NCBI RefSeq assembly: GCF_011301715.1
Contig: NZ_CP049870.1
Span: forward strand, 1,178,001 to 1,242,000
From: Sphingomonas sp. HDW15A
Lineage (GTDB): Bacteria > Pseudomonadota > Alphaproteobacteria > Sphingomonadales > Sphingomonadaceae
Reading direction: 5' to 3'
DNA: 64,000 nucleotides
Shown here: piece by piece, positions 9,295 to 18,210 of the stretch
How positions within the stretch are numbered: the stretch's first letter is position 1
Layout: every line of letters begins with the position of its first letter
The notes under the pieces: model-generated
What the model was told of the DNA's origin: nothing
Seen by the model: only the letters and a program-made list of their open reading frames with translations
Database searches by the model: none
Translations under genes and position numbers: made by a program

Positions 9295-10367
9295 GCCGCC
9301 TGTTCTGAGCGGTTCCGACTTGCGATCCGCTCGAATTCGCGCAGAAAAGCGTCAACATCGGCCTCGCTCGTTTCCGGGCCGAAGCTAATCCGGAGGTAGG
9401 AGGACGAGAGTTCCGGCTCGACTTTCATCGCCGCGAGCACGTGGCTCGCCTTGGCCTTGCCGGACGAGCAGGCGCTTCCGGCAGAGACGGCGATGCCTGC
9501 GAGGTCGAGACGGATGAGCATCGCCGCGCTGGTGCCCCCACGAAGGCCGATCGCGCCGATCGTCGGCGCGCGCGGTGCATCGGCGCCGATGATTTCGCCG
9601 CCCGCAGCCATGACTCCCGCTTCGAGCTTCTGGCGAAGCGCTGCGAAGCGGGCCATGTCATAAGGCTTGGCGGCAATCGCAGCGGCGAAAGAAATCGCGC
9701 CTGGCACGTCCTGGGTGCCGCGCCGGTAACCCTTCTCCTGCCCGCCGCCGCAGGGCGTAAGAGCGCGGAGATCCTTGACGAGCAAGGCGCCGACGCCGAG
9801 CGGTCCGCCCAGCTTGTGACCGCAGATGGCAATGAAATCGGCATCCGGTAGCGGCATCTTCGATGCGCCCTGCGCGCAATCGGCGAGAAGCAATGAACCA
9901 GACTCGCGGATCATGGGGTAGAGCCGGTCGAGCGGCTGGACGATCCCAGTCTCGTTATTGACCTGCTGGATGGCGACCAGTGCCGGTCCCTGCGCGAGAA
10001 TGTCGGCAAGGGCTTGCTCATCGATCAGGCCGTTACCGTGAACCGGGATGACCGTGGCCTCGTCGCCCATCGCGAATGGGACGATCGCATGTTCCGTTGC
10101 GCCATAGGCCCGGCCAAGGACGCAGGCGCGCTTGCCCGCAATCTCCACCGCTTCGCTTGCACCCGAAGTGAAGATGACGTCATGACGCCAGCCAAGCCCT
10201 TCCTTGATGGTCTCGCGGGCTTCTTCGAGTAGGGCGCGGGCCGCGCGACCCTCCCCATGGGGGCTGTTAGGATTTCCTGGCGTGTCGAGGCCGCGCTGGA
10301 AAGCCTCCCGGGCTTCTTTGATGACTGGGGTGGTAGCGGCGTGATCGAGATAGATTCGAGTCGTCAA
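9291..10367 (-). CDS. Cysteine desulfurase family protein, copy 2
   Basis: A second, divergent desulfurase (358 residues from the TTG at 10367, which gives the typical N-terminus MTTRIYLDHAATTP). The PLP lysine (GHKLGGPLG) and the persulfide cysteine (AGSACSSGKAKASHVL) are kept, but the lysine motif differs from the usual HKIYGPKG. A longer frame from a GTG at 10436 adds 23 residues of no family resemblance. A CTATATAG at 10409-10416 is a likely -10 region. Two neighbouring, non-identical desulfurases suggest a split in acceptor specificity. Confidence 0.88.
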   Translation of the reverse strand: MTTRIYLDHAATTPVIKEAREAFQRGLDTPGNPNSPHGEGRAARALLEEARETIKEGLGWRHDVIFTSGASEAVEIAGKRACVLGRAYGATEHAIVPFAMGDEATVIPVHGNGLIDEQALADILAQGPALVAIQQVNNETGIVQPLDRLYPMIRESGSLLLADCAQGASKMPLPDADFIAICGHKLGGPLGVGALLVKDLRALTPCGGGQEKGYRRGTQDVPGAISFAAAIAAKPYDMARFAALRQKLEAGVMAAGGEIIGADAPRAPTIGAIGLRGGTSAAMLIRLDLAGIAVSAGSACSSGKAKASHVLAAMKVEPELSSSYLRISFGPETSEADVDAFLREFERIASRNRSEQAA

Positions 10368-10408
10368 AACGGGGCGATTCCTGCCATTTGCCAGATTGAG
10401 GGCCCACC

Positions 10409-10416
10409 CTATATAG
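10409..10416. promoter_or_regulatory. Palindromic CTATATAG, candidate -10 element between divergent genes
   Basis: The octamer is its own reverse complement and lies in the 115-base gap between the desulfurase operon (minus) and the hydrolase (plus). The same octamer occurs upstream of eno (42669-42676), and both have a TGCGCC on the upstream side of the minus-strand reading, 13-14 bases away. It may therefore serve as a -10 region for the minus-strand operon, and possibly in both directions. Confidence 0.45.
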
Positions 10417-10482
10417 GCTCCATTCGCGCGGCGCACCTGCCCGCGTGCCCAAGTCTTCTTTCCTTAGCGCGAGCGCCCATTC

Positions 10483-11139
10483 ATGCCTGAAGTGATTTTC
10501 CCCGGACCCGAAGGCCGTTTGGAAGGCCGATTCACCCCGGGGCCGCGCCCTCGCGCGCCGGTTGCGATGATCCTTCACAGCCACCCGCAAGCCGGCGGGA
10601 CGATGAACAACAAGATCGTCCAGCTGCTTCACAAGGACTTCGTTCGGCGCGGATTCGCCACCCTTCGCTTCAACTTCCGCGGAGTCGGTCGAAGCCAGGG
10701 TACGTTCGACAACGGGATCGGCGAGCTTTCGGATGCCGCCAGCGCTCTGGACTGGGTGCAGCAAATCCATCCTGAAGCCGAACAGACCTGGATTGCCGGC
10801 GTCAGTTTCGGCGCATGGATCGGCATGCAGCTTCTCATGCGCCGCCCGGAGATCAAGGGTTTCATCTCCATCGCACCGCCCGCGAACATGTACGATTTCA
10901 GCTTCCTGGCACCCTGCCCCTCCAGCGGCATCATCATCCAGGGCGAGGCGGACGAGGTTGTGACGCCGAGCGCGGTCCAAAAGCTGGTCGATAAGCTTCG
11001 CACCCAGCGGCACATCACGATCCATCACGACGTGATCCCGGGCGCGAACCACTTCTTCGCCGAAGAGCTTCCGCAGCTGATGAAGAGCGTCGACGATTAT
11101 CTCGACATGCGTCTCGGCCAGGACTTTTCCGGGCGTTAG
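10483..11139 (+). CDS. Alpha/beta hydrolase (COG2945-type)
   Basis: A 218-residue serine hydrolase. After a leading MPEVIFPGPEGRLEGRF strand come the oxyanion block LHSHPQAGGTMNNKI, the nucleophile elbow GVSFGAW, the acid region QGEADEVVTP and the catalytic histidine in GANHFF. This matches a common proteobacterial group of short dienelactone-hydrolase-like enzymes of unknown natural substrate. It has its own start, divergent from the desulfurase operon. Confidence 0.9.
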   Translation: MPEVIFPGPEGRLEGRFTPGPRPRAPVAMILHSHPQAGGTMNNKIVQLLHKDFVRRGFATLRFNFRGVGRSQGTFDNGIGELSDAASALDWVQQIHPEAEQTWIAGVSFGAWIGMQLLMRRPEIKGFISIAPPANMYDFSFLAPCPSSGIIIQGEADEVVTPSAVQKLVDKLRTQRHITIHHDVIPGANHFFAEELPQLMKSVDDYLDMRLGQDFSGR

Positions 11140-11146
11140 GAACGCG

Positions 11147-11314
11147 TCAGACGGTCCAGATCGCCACGTTGGCGATGAGCACCGCGGCGGCAATCAGCAT
11201 CAAGACGCCACGCTTGCCGTCATGGTCGCGGCGAATCAGAACGATCCCGCCGACAATCAGCAGGAATGCCGCGATCATCGCAATTCCGAGCGCCCAGGCG
11301 GCGAATGTCTGCAT
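11147..11314 (-). CDS. Small two-helix membrane protein
   Basis: A 55-residue protein starting MQTFAAWALGIAMIAAFL. It has two hydrophobic helices separated by the basic loop RRDHDGKRG, the shape of a tiny inner-membrane protein. An in-frame start five codons upstream is possible. It is convergent with the hydrolase, seven bases apart. No family is recognised. Confidence 0.6.
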   Translation of the reverse strand: MQTFAAWALGIAMIAAFLLIVGGIVLIRRDHDGKRGVLMLIAAAVLIANVAIWTV

Positions 11315-11364
11315 CCCTGCTCCTTTCACGAAGACTTAACCTGGATCGTGCCATCACGTTAGCG

Positions 11365-11616
11365 ATGGATCAAAGCGAACGACAAGCGCGGCTCGAAGAA
11401 GCCTTCGAGAGGATCGAGGTAACGATCCTGCCATGCATCGCGATGATGCTCGACACTTTGCTCGATGCCTCCGCGAGTTTGGCCGATACCGATCCCAAAG
11501 CCCTCGCCGCCGAGTTGCAGATTTTGGCCGCAGAGCTGGAAGAGCTGACGAAGGCCGTCGAGCGGTCCAGCCCGTCGCACGTGGAGCCGGGCGAATATCG
11601 TACCGCAGTCGCTTAA
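11365..11616 (+). CDS. Hypothetical helical protein
   Basis: An 83-residue acidic, helix-rich protein (MDQSERQARLEEAFERIEVT ... AAELQILAAELEELTKAVER). The longer frame beginning at 11266 covers the neighbour's promoter side with Arg-rich sequence and is not believable. It overlaps the 3' end of the convergent threonine dehydratase gene by four bases. No family is recognised. Confidence 0.5.
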   Translation: MDQSERQARLEEAFERIEVTILPCIAMMLDTLLDASASLADTDPKALAAELQILAAELEELTKAVERSSPSHVEPGEYRTAVA

Positions 11617-12563
11617 GCGACCAATCGCGCGTGAAGCGCCGGGTCAATGTTCCCGCCTGACAGCACCACGACCATCTCTTCTTCGACATCCGCCTTGCCG
11701 CTGAGCAGCGCCGCAAGCGCGGCCGCTCCACCCGGCTCGACGACCAACTTGTGTTCGTTCCAGGCCCAGCGCACGGCCTTGCCGACATCGGAATCGCTGA
11801 CGCTGACGATTGTCGCGTCCCGATTGTCGAGGATGGAAAAGGTGATCGGCGATACGCGCGGCGTCTGCAGCGCATCGCACAAGGTCGGCGGCGGATTGGC
11901 GCCTACTGGGATGATTTCGCCAGCGGCGATCGACGCTCGCATATCGTCCCAGCCTACGGGCTCGGCGCCGACGATCCGCGAATTCGGGCAGGCCAATGCG
12001 ATTCCGGAGGCCAGCCCGCCGCCGCCGACCGGAGTGGCAATGACCGACGGCTCTCCCGCGCCCGCTTCCGCGCATTGCTCGAGGATTTCGAGACCCACCG
12101 TGCCCTGGCCCGCCACGATCCAGGGATCGTCGAAGCTAGGGACGACGATAGCACCGCTGCTCGCCGCAATTTCTGCGGCAATCGCCTCGCGGCTTTCGGT
12201 CATGCGGTCGTAGAAGATAATCTCGGCCCCGTTCGCCCGCGTGCCCTCGACCTTCAGCGCCGGCGCGTCCGCCGGCATGACGATCGTTGCCCTGATGCCC
12301 AGCCGGTGGGCAGCGATGGCTATCCCCTGGGCATGATTGCCGGAGGAGAAAGCGACCACGCCACGCGCCCGCTCCTCCGCATCTAGGGCCAGCAGGCGAT
12401 TCGAAGCGCCGCGCAGCTTGAACGCGCCGCCGGTCTGCAGGCACTCGCATTTCAGCCACAGGTTTCGCCCTCGAATCGAAGCGGGAACGAGCGGAGTCCG
12501 GACAACCGCACCGGCAATGCGCGCCGCTGCTTCGATCACGTCTTCACGACTCAAATCGACCAC
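11613..12563 (-). CDS. Threonine/serine dehydratase (PLP fold type II)
   Basis: A 316-residue PLP enzyme of the IlvA/TdcB-serine racemase group, without the C-terminal ACT domain of biosynthetic IlvA. The PLP lysine motif GGAFKLRGASNRL, the glycine loop TPVGGGGLASG and SSGNHAQG are present. The GTG at 12563 is chosen because an AAGGAG lies nine bases before it and the N-terminus then aligns with the family; the frame extends upstream to a TTG at 12614 with no such support. It likely deaminates threonine to 2-oxobutanoate or handles serine/3-hydroxyaspartate. Confidence 0.88.
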   Translation of the reverse strand: MVDLSREDVIEAAARIAGAVVRTPLVPASIRGRNLWLKCECLQTGGAFKLRGASNRLLALDAEERARGVVAFSSGNHAQGIAIAAHRLGIRATIVMPADAPALKVEGTRANGAEIIFYDRMTESREAIAAEIAASSGAIVVPSFDDPWIVAGQGTVGLEILEQCAEAGAGEPSVIATPVGGGGLASGIALACPNSRIVGAEPVGWDDMRASIAAGEIIPVGANPPPTLCDALQTPRVSPITFSILDNRDATIVSVSDSDVGKAVRWAWNEHKLVVEPGGAAALAALLSGKADVEEEMVVVLSGGNIDPALHARLVA

Positions 12564-12658
12564 GACTTCGAACTCCTTGTAAATACTGACTTTTGGACGA
12601 ATGGACCCTGACAAAGGACGAGTCGACGGCCCAGAGGAAATATTCGCCGCGAAAATTC

Positions 12659-12687
12659 TTTACAGGGGGGTCCCTCAACCATATATC
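12659..12687 (+). promoter_or_regulatory. Sigma-70-type promoter for the polyamine genes
   Basis: TTTACA at 12659-12664 is followed by exactly 17 bases and TATATC at 12682-12687. This is a good housekeeping promoter match and lies about 75 bases upstream of the ornithine decarboxylase TTG start. It sits in the 200-base gap between two divergent genes, which otherwise holds no open frame of note. Confidence 0.65.
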
Positions 12688-12763
12688 GCGCCCTCCGCTG
12701 CCCCATGGGACTTCCAACCGCAAGGCAGCTTTCGCCTAACTACCCCGTTGGAGGTCCCTTGAA

Positions 12764-13963
12764 TTGCACAAGCACGATAGCGCGCTGGGGCTAGCGACAG
12801 CCCTCCGACCGGTTCAGCCGGTTACGCTCCTCCGTCCGCATGCCGCAACGCGTGCTGCCCGCTTCTTTGCCGAGAAGTTTCCGGGCCGGTCGCTCTATGC
12901 GGTCAAGGCCAATCCCTCGCCGGAGCTTCTCCAGGTTCTGTGGAACGCGGGCATCACCCATTACGACGTCGCTTCGCTTGGCGAAGTGCGGCTGGTCGCG
13001 GAAACGCTGCCAGGTGCGACCTTGTGCTTCATGCACCCGGTCAAGGCCGAGGAAGCGATTGCTGAGGCCTATTTCACGCACGGCGTGCGCACCTTCAGCC
13101 TCGATACGTTGGAAGAGCTTGAGAAGATCGTCCGCGCGACGACCGCCGAAGATGCCAGCGTCGCTACCGATCTCAACTTGCTGGTCCGACTGCGCGTAAG
13201 CTCCGATCATTCGAAGCTCAGCCTGGCGGCCAAGTTCGGCGCAGAGCCGAACGAAGTGAAGACGCTGCTGATGGCCGCCCGCCAGGCGTCCGACGCGCTC
13301 GGTATCTGCTTCCATGTCGGCAGCCAGGCGATGAGCCCGGCGGCCTATGCAGAAGCCATGAGCCGGGTCCGCGACGCGATCGTCGAAGCGGCCGTGACGG
13401 TCGACATCGTCGACGTCGGCGGTGGTTTCCCGTCCTGGTACCCCGGCATGGAGCCACCGCCCCTCTCCGCCTATTTCGAAGTCATCCACCGATCCTTCGA
13501 GGATCTACCGATCAGCTATTCGGCGGAGCTGTGGTGCGAGCCTGGCCGCGCTCTGTGCGCCGAATATGCCAGCGTCCTGGTGCGCGTGGAAAAGCGCCGC
13601 GGCGACGAGTTGTACATCAACGACGGTGCCTATGGCGCGCTGTTCGATGCCGCGCATATCGGCTGGCGCTACCCCGTCCGGCTGGTCCGGGCGGAGGACA
13701 GCGACGTCAAGCCGATGGGCTTCAGCTTCTACGGACCGACGTGCGACGACCTGGATCGCATGGCCGGACCGTTCGAACTGCCTGCCGACATCGCCTCCGG
13801 CGATTACATCGAAATCGGCATGCTCGGCGCCTATGGCTGCGCCATGCGCACCGGCTTCAACGGCTTCGGGGTCGAGGACCGGGTGATCGTCGATGACGAG
13901 CCGATGGCCTCGCTCTATGTCGACGAGGAACGCGTTTCGCGCTCGAACGTCGTTAAGCTGTAG
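12764..13963 (+). CDS. Ornithine/lysine decarboxylase, type III (alanine racemase fold)
   Basis: A 399-residue PLP decarboxylase. The PLP lysine is K48 in SLYAVKANPSPE; later motifs are CFHVGSQ, VDVGGGFPSWYPG, CEPGRALCA and the second-subunit cysteine in YGPTCDDLD. These are typical of ornithine decarboxylase and its lysine/diaminopimelate relatives; the exact substrate cannot be told from sequence. The TTG start at 12764 lies nine bases after GGAGG (12750-12754). The DHS-like gene follows 67 bases downstream on the same strand, suggesting joint polyamine synthesis (putrescine supply). Confidence 0.92.
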   Translation: MHKHDSALGLATALRPVQPVTLLRPHAATRAARFFAEKFPGRSLYAVKANPSPELLQVLWNAGITHYDVASLGEVRLVAETLPGATLCFMHPVKAEEAIAEAYFTHGVRTFSLDTLEELEKIVRATTAEDASVATDLNLLVRLRVSSDHSKLSLAAKFGAEPNEVKTLLMAARQASDALGICFHVGSQAMSPAAYAEAMSRVRDAIVEAAVTVDIVDVGGGFPSWYPGMEPPPLSAYFEVIHRSFEDLPISYSAELWCEPGRALCAEYASVLVRVEKRRGDELYINDGAYGALFDAAHIGWRYPVRLVRAEDSDVKPMGFSFYGPTCDDLDRMAGPFELPADIASGDYIEIGMLGAYGCAMRTGFNGFGVEDRVIVDDEPMASLYVDEERVSRSNVVKL

Positions 13964-14030
13964 CGTAATCACCCGCTGGGATTTACGGCGCGCCGGAAGG
14001 CGCTCGCCACGCATTGGAGTACCAAACACG

Positions 14031-15113
14031 ATGACCACCGACACGCTCAACAAGGTGCAGGACGAAAGCCTGATCAACGACACGCGCAAGAAAGAGCTGC
14101 TGTCGACCGAGATCGAGCATATCGACATCACCTCGTTCGACGCGCGTCCGATCGTCGAGGCGATGGGCAAGATGAGCTTCACCAGCCGCGACACCGCGCG
14201 CGCGGCCGGGCTCTACAACATGATGCTGTCGGACCCCGACTGCTCGGTCATCCTCGTCATCGCCGGATCGACCTCCGCCGGCGGCTGCATGGATCTCTAT
14301 ACCGAGCTGGTGAAGAACAACATGGTCGACGCCATCGTCGCCACCGGCGCGACCATCGTCGACATGGATTTCTTCGAGGCGCTTGGTCACAAGCACTACC
14401 AGGCGCTTGAAATTCCCGACGACGACACGCTTCGCTCGCTCTACATCGACCGCATCTACGACACCTACATCGACGAGGTCGCGCTCCAGGATTGCGACCA
14501 CACGATCGGCGAGATTGCCGACAGCCTCGAGCCGCGCGCCTATTCCAGCCGCGAGTTCATCAAGGAAATGGGCAAGTGGCTGGCCGCCGGCAACGCCAAG
14601 AAGGCGAACAGCCTCGTCCAGACCGCATACGAGAATGACGTGCCGATTTTCTGCCCCGCCTTTGTCGACAGCTCGGCGGGCTTCGGACTGGTCAAGCACC
14701 AGGTCGACGCCATGAAGCGCGGCGGCCATTACATGGTGCTGGACGCGATCGCCGACTTCCGCGAGCTCACCAACATCAAGATCAAGGCTGGCACAACGGG
14801 CCTGCTGATGATCGGTGGCGGCGTACCGAAGAACTTCACCCAGGATACCGTCGTCTGTGCGGAGATCCTCGGTCACGACGATGTCGAAGTTCACAAATAT
14901 GCGGTGCAGATCACCGTTGCCGACGTCCGCGACGGCGCTTGCTCCTCCTCAACGCTTCAGGAAGCGGCATCGTGGGGCAAGGTTTCGACGGCTTTGGAGC
15001 AGATGGTTTTCGCGGAAGCGACGTCAGTGCTCCCGCTGATCGCCAGTGACGCCTATCATCGCGGCGCTTGGAAGAACCGCGAGAAGCGTCGCTTCGCCAA
15101 GCTCTTCGATTAG
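14031..15113 (+). CDS. Deoxyhypusine synthase-like enzyme (probable homospermidine-type synthase)
   Basis: A 360-residue member of the deoxyhypusine synthase fold. It keeps the NAD-binding blocks IAGSTSAGG, IVATGATIVD and MIGGGVPKN and the region EAASWGKV, where K317 lines up with the lysine (human K329) that carries the aminobutyl group. Bacteria have no eIF5A, so a polyamine acceptor is expected: relatives make homospermidine or related aza-amines from putrescine, spermidine or agmatine. The adjacent ornithine decarboxylase would provide putrescine. GGAG at 14016-14019 precedes the ATG. Confidence 0.88.
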   Translation: MTTDTLNKVQDESLINDTRKKELLSTEIEHIDITSFDARPIVEAMGKMSFTSRDTARAAGLYNMMLSDPDCSVILVIAGSTSAGGCMDLYTELVKNNMVDAIVATGATIVDMDFFEALGHKHYQALEIPDDDTLRSLYIDRIYDTYIDEVALQDCDHTIGEIADSLEPRAYSSREFIKEMGKWLAAGNAKKANSLVQTAYENDVPIFCPAFVDSSAGFGLVKHQVDAMKRGGHYMVLDAIADFRELTNIKIKAGTTGLLMIGGGVPKNFTQDTVVCAEILGHDDVEVHKYAVQITVADVRDGACSSSTLQEAASWGKVSTALEQMVFAEATSVLPLIASDAYHRGAWKNREKRRFAKLFD

Positions 15114-15195
15114 AGCTCAGAGCACGCCCTCGAATAGGTTGCACACCGAAACGATCTGACGCAGTCTCCCGCTAATTTTCGGGGGGAGATTGCTC

Positions 15196-15651
15196 ATGGA
15201 ATATAGTCCCATCCTGGCGCCGGTCATCGCGCTGGTGGCGTGGACGCTGGTCGTCATGCTGTGGATGCTGGTGAGCCGGATGGCAGAATTCCGCCGGCTC
15301 GGCGTTTCGTTCGGCAACATTCCAGCGGGATCGCGCGGAGCGGACCTGGAAGGCCGGGCGAACCCGAGCGCCCAATGGAAGTCGCACAACTACAACCATT
15401 TGATGGAACAGCCGACCATCTTCTACGCCATTGCGATCACGTTGGCGTTGATGGGGATGGGCGGCGGCCTCAACTACTGGCTCGCCTGGGGCTATGTCGG
15501 CTTCCGCGTGCTCCACAGCTTGGTGCAGTGCACGGTCAACATCGTCGCCTATCGCTTCACGCTGTTCACCCTGGCGACCTTGTGCCTGATGGCGCTGACC
15601 CTGCACGCTGGTTTGCGCGTGCTTCACGATTGCGGGCTGCTCGATTTCTGA
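15196..15651 (+). CDS. MAPEG family membrane protein
   Basis: A 151-residue protein with four hydrophobic helices and the family-type segment NYNHLMEQPTIFYAIAI followed by GFRVLHSLVQC, as in membrane-associated eicosanoid and glutathione metabolism proteins. In bacteria the substrate is generally unknown. The ATG at 15196 is seven bases after GGGGAG; a TTG two codons earlier is less well placed. It converges on the methyltransferase operon with a three-base gap. Confidence 0.88.
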   Translation: MEYSPILAPVIALVAWTLVVMLWMLVSRMAEFRRLGVSFGNIPAGSRGADLEGRANPSAQWKSHNYNHLMEQPTIFYAIAITLALMGMGGGLNYWLAWGYVGFRVLHSLVQCTVNIVAYRFTLFTLATLCLMALTLHAGLRVLHDCGLLDF

Positions 15652-15654
15652 TCT

Positions 15655-16857
15655 TTAGCCGATCGCTCCTGATCCTGATCCGCTCTCGCGGGTGAAGCAG
15701 GCCGCCAGCTCGACATGGGTCGACCACAGGAATTGGCCGACCGGCTGAACCCATGACAAGCGATAGCCGCCGTCGGCGAGGATGCGCGAGTCGCGTGCGA
15801 AGGTCGCCGGATTGCAACTGACGTAGGCGATACGTGGTACGGCAGAGCCCGCTAGCGCCTTCACCTGCTCTTCCGCCCCCGCACGAGGCGGATCGAGAAC
15901 CACGGCGTCGAATTCGGCCAGCTCCGCTTCGTCGAACGGCCTTCGGTAAAGATCGCGGTGCTGGGCGTCGATCTGCGGGGCAGCACGCTTCAGGGAGAGG
16001 ACGGCATCGCGTGATGCCTCCGCGGCCATGACCCGTCCAGGCAAGTTCAGGGCAAAGGTGCCAAGACCGGCGAAGAGGTCGAGCGGACGAATGGGATCGC
16101 CAACCGCTTCGATGACGGATTGGGCCAGCGCCCCCTCGCCTTCTCGCGTCGCCTGGAGAAAGGCGCCGATAGGAAGCGCAACGGCAGTGGCGCCCAATGT
16201 TATCGTGACCGGGCGCGGCTCGAAGCGCGGCTCGGCGCCATAACCTTCGTCGATGCTCAAGCGGGCGAGACTATTGGCGTCGCAAAAAGCGGTCAGAGCC
16301 TCGATGGCATCGAGGCCTTCAACCGAGACGCTCTTGAGCATCAGGTCGACGCCCTGGTCAGCAAGTGTCAAATGAACCTCGCCGGTGCGCCTGGCCGGAA
16401 GCATCGCCGCGAGAAGCACGCGGAGCGGGTCGAGAAGCGCGAATAGCTCGGGCCGCAACACATGGCATTCCCGCATGTCGACGATTTGATTGCTCGAACC
16501 CGCGTTGAAACCGATCAGCACCTTTCCGCCGGCTTTTAGCGCGCGCAGGCTGGCGCGGCGCCGAGCGCGCGGGGGCGACAAAAGTGCGGGCCGAACATCG
16601 GTTTCCAGGCCGTGCTGGGCGAGGGCTCCCCCAATCCGGCTCTGGCAGTAATCGGCATAGGCATCGTCAGTGAGATGCTGGAGCTGGCAGCCGCCGCATT
16701 GGGGAAAGTGGCGACAGGGTGGCTTTTGGTGACCGGGGCCCGGATGAACGACGCCGTCTTCAGTGACCAGGTCGCCGGGCACGGCGAACGCGACGTGGCG
16801 CCCGCTCGGCGTGACTCCATCGCCGCGTGCGGCGATCCTGACGATCGGCTCGCTCAA
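15655..16857 (-). CDS. 23S rRNA/tRNA (uracil-5-)-methyltransferase, RumA/TrmA family
   Basis: A 400-residue SAM-dependent RNA methyltransferase. The iron-sulfur ligands C48, C54 and C57 (CRHFPQCGGC) are near the N-terminus; the SAM loop DLFAGLGTFALNL, LDPPRAGAEEQ and the catalytic cysteine in YVSCNPATFARD follow. The start is taken as the TTG at 16857, which overlaps the stop of nnr as TTGA. The much longer open frame upstream reads through nnr in another frame and is a shadow. Whether the target is 23S rRNA U1939/U747 or another site cannot be told. Confidence 0.9.
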   Translation of the reverse strand: MSEPIVRIAARGDGVTPSGRHVAFAVPGDLVTEDGVVHPGPGHQKPPCRHFPQCGGCQLQHLTDDAYADYCQSRIGGALAQHGLETDVRPALLSPPRARRRASLRALKAGGKVLIGFNAGSSNQIVDMRECHVLRPELFALLDPLRVLLAAMLPARRTGEVHLTLADQGVDLMLKSVSVEGLDAIEALTAFCDANSLARLSIDEGYGAEPRFEPRPVTITLGATAVALPIGAFLQATREGEGALAQSVIEAVGDPIRPLDLFAGLGTFALNLPGRVMAAEASRDAVLSLKRAAPQIDAQHRDLYRRPFDEAELAEFDAVVLDPPRAGAEEQVKALAGSAVPRIAYVSCNPATFARDSRILADGGYRLSWVQPVGQFLWSTHVELAACFTRESGSGSGAIG

Positions 16858-18200
16858 GCGAGTACTTGCCGAAGCGCCGCGACCAGATCGTCCGCGATCA
16901 TCGCGGGGCCCGCCGCTTCCGCCGCGCGACCGTGGATCCATACACCGGCGCAGGCGGCCTCGAAGGAGGGCATTCCCCGCGCTCGGAAGGCGGCAATTAT
17001 CCCCGTAAGGACGTCGCCGGTGCCCGCCGAAGCAAGCCATGCCGGCGCTGCCGGAGCGAAGCCGACGCGTCCGTCCGGCGCGGCAACGACCGTATCGGGA
17101 CCCTTGAAGACGACCACATTGTCGCAAGCTTTGGCGGCGGCAAGCGCGCGTTCCGGCTTGCTGCCCTTCATCGTGCCGAACAGCGCCTCGAACTCGCCTT
17201 CGTGTGGCGTCAGGATTGCATCGTGGCCGTTTAGCCGCTCCGGATCGCCGACATGACGAATGGCATCCGCGTCGATCACCTTGGGCGCGTGGCTTGTCAG
17301 CGCGAGGGTCAGGATCTGCGGCAGATCGCCCATTCCCGGCCCGACGGCGATGCAGCCGATCCGCGGGTCGCTGAGCGTCCCCGTACCGGTTTGGACGATG
17401 CACATCGATAGTCCGGCAATAGGCGAAGAGGTGGAAAGCCGGACATAACCTGCCCCTGCCCTCGCCGCGGCAGTAGCGGTCAGACCGATCGCGCCAGCCA
17501 TCTCGCCCGCGAGACAATGGACCAGGCCACGTGAATATTTGTGGGCGTTGGCCGCCACTTCCGGCAGATCGGGCTTGCCGATCTCGAACCAGTCGCCAAC
17601 CGCTTCTATGCCGATATCGGCGAGCACGAGCCGACCCATCGCCTTCATCGCAGGCATGAGGCGGTGCGCCGGCTTGAGTGCACCGAAAGTCACCGTCAGG
17701 TCAAAATTCGGGATGTCGGAGAGTATCTCCCCGTCGTCGGTGGAGACCCCGCTCGGAAGGTCGCAGGCAATGCGTACCCGAGTGGCTTCGGCGAGCTTGC
17801 TCAGCCGATCCGCAACATTGTCGGCAAGCCCGCGTGTCAGGCCCGTTCCGAACAGGCAGTCGACGAGCAACGGCGCCGGCGCGCAGTCAGCGAAGTCCTC
17901 CACTGGTCCGGACCATTGGGCCCGCGCCCACTTCGCCGCATCCGTTGCCGGATCGGCAAACGCCGCAATACGCACGCCGACGCCCTTCGCCGCCAAGTGC
18001 CGCGCCGCGACGTAGCCGTCGCCGCCATTGTTGCCCGGGCCGCAAAGGAACAGCGCGGGCCTGATCCCGGCATATTGAAACACCGCCTCGGCCAAGGCCG
18101 TCCCGGCCCGCTCCATCAGCGTCTCGACCGGTGTCCCCGCCGCGATCGCCCTCGCCTCCGCTGCGCGCATCTTCCCGGCGTCGAGGATCGGTCGGTTCAT
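16854..18200 (-). CDS. nnr: Bifunctional NAD(P)H-hydrate epimerase / ADP-dependent dehydratase
   Basis: A 448-residue metabolite-repair enzyme. The N-terminal half is the epimerase (CGPGNNGGDGYVAARHLA and ACDLPSGVSTDDG); the C-terminal half is the ribokinase-like dehydratase with GPGMGD, LTPHEGEFEALFG and GTGDVLTGIIAAF. Together they return hydrated NADH/NADPH to the active form. The start lies 10 bases after the end of ispE, and its stop overlaps the methyltransferase start. Confidence 0.95.
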   Translation of the reverse strand: MNRPILDAGKMRAAEARAIAAGTPVETLMERAGTALAEAVFQYAGIRPALFLCGPGNNGGDGYVAARHLAAKGVGVRIAAFADPATDAAKWARAQWSGPVEDFADCAPAPLLVDCLFGTGLTRGLADNVADRLSKLAEATRVRIACDLPSGVSTDDGEILSDIPNFDLTVTFGALKPAHRLMPAMKAMGRLVLADIGIEAVGDWFEIGKPDLPEVAANAHKYSRGLVHCLAGEMAGAIGLTATAAARAGAGYVRLSTSSPIAGLSMCIVQTGTGTLSDPRIGCIAVGPGMGDLPQILTLALTSHAPKVIDADAIRHVGDPERLNGHDAILTPHEGEFEALFGTMKGSKPERALAAAKACDNVVVFKGPDTVVAAPDGRVGFAPAAPAWLASAGTGDVLTGIIAAFRARGMPSFEAACAGVWIHGRAAEAAGPAMIADDLVAALRQVLA

Positions 18201-18210
18201 GTAGGCGCCT

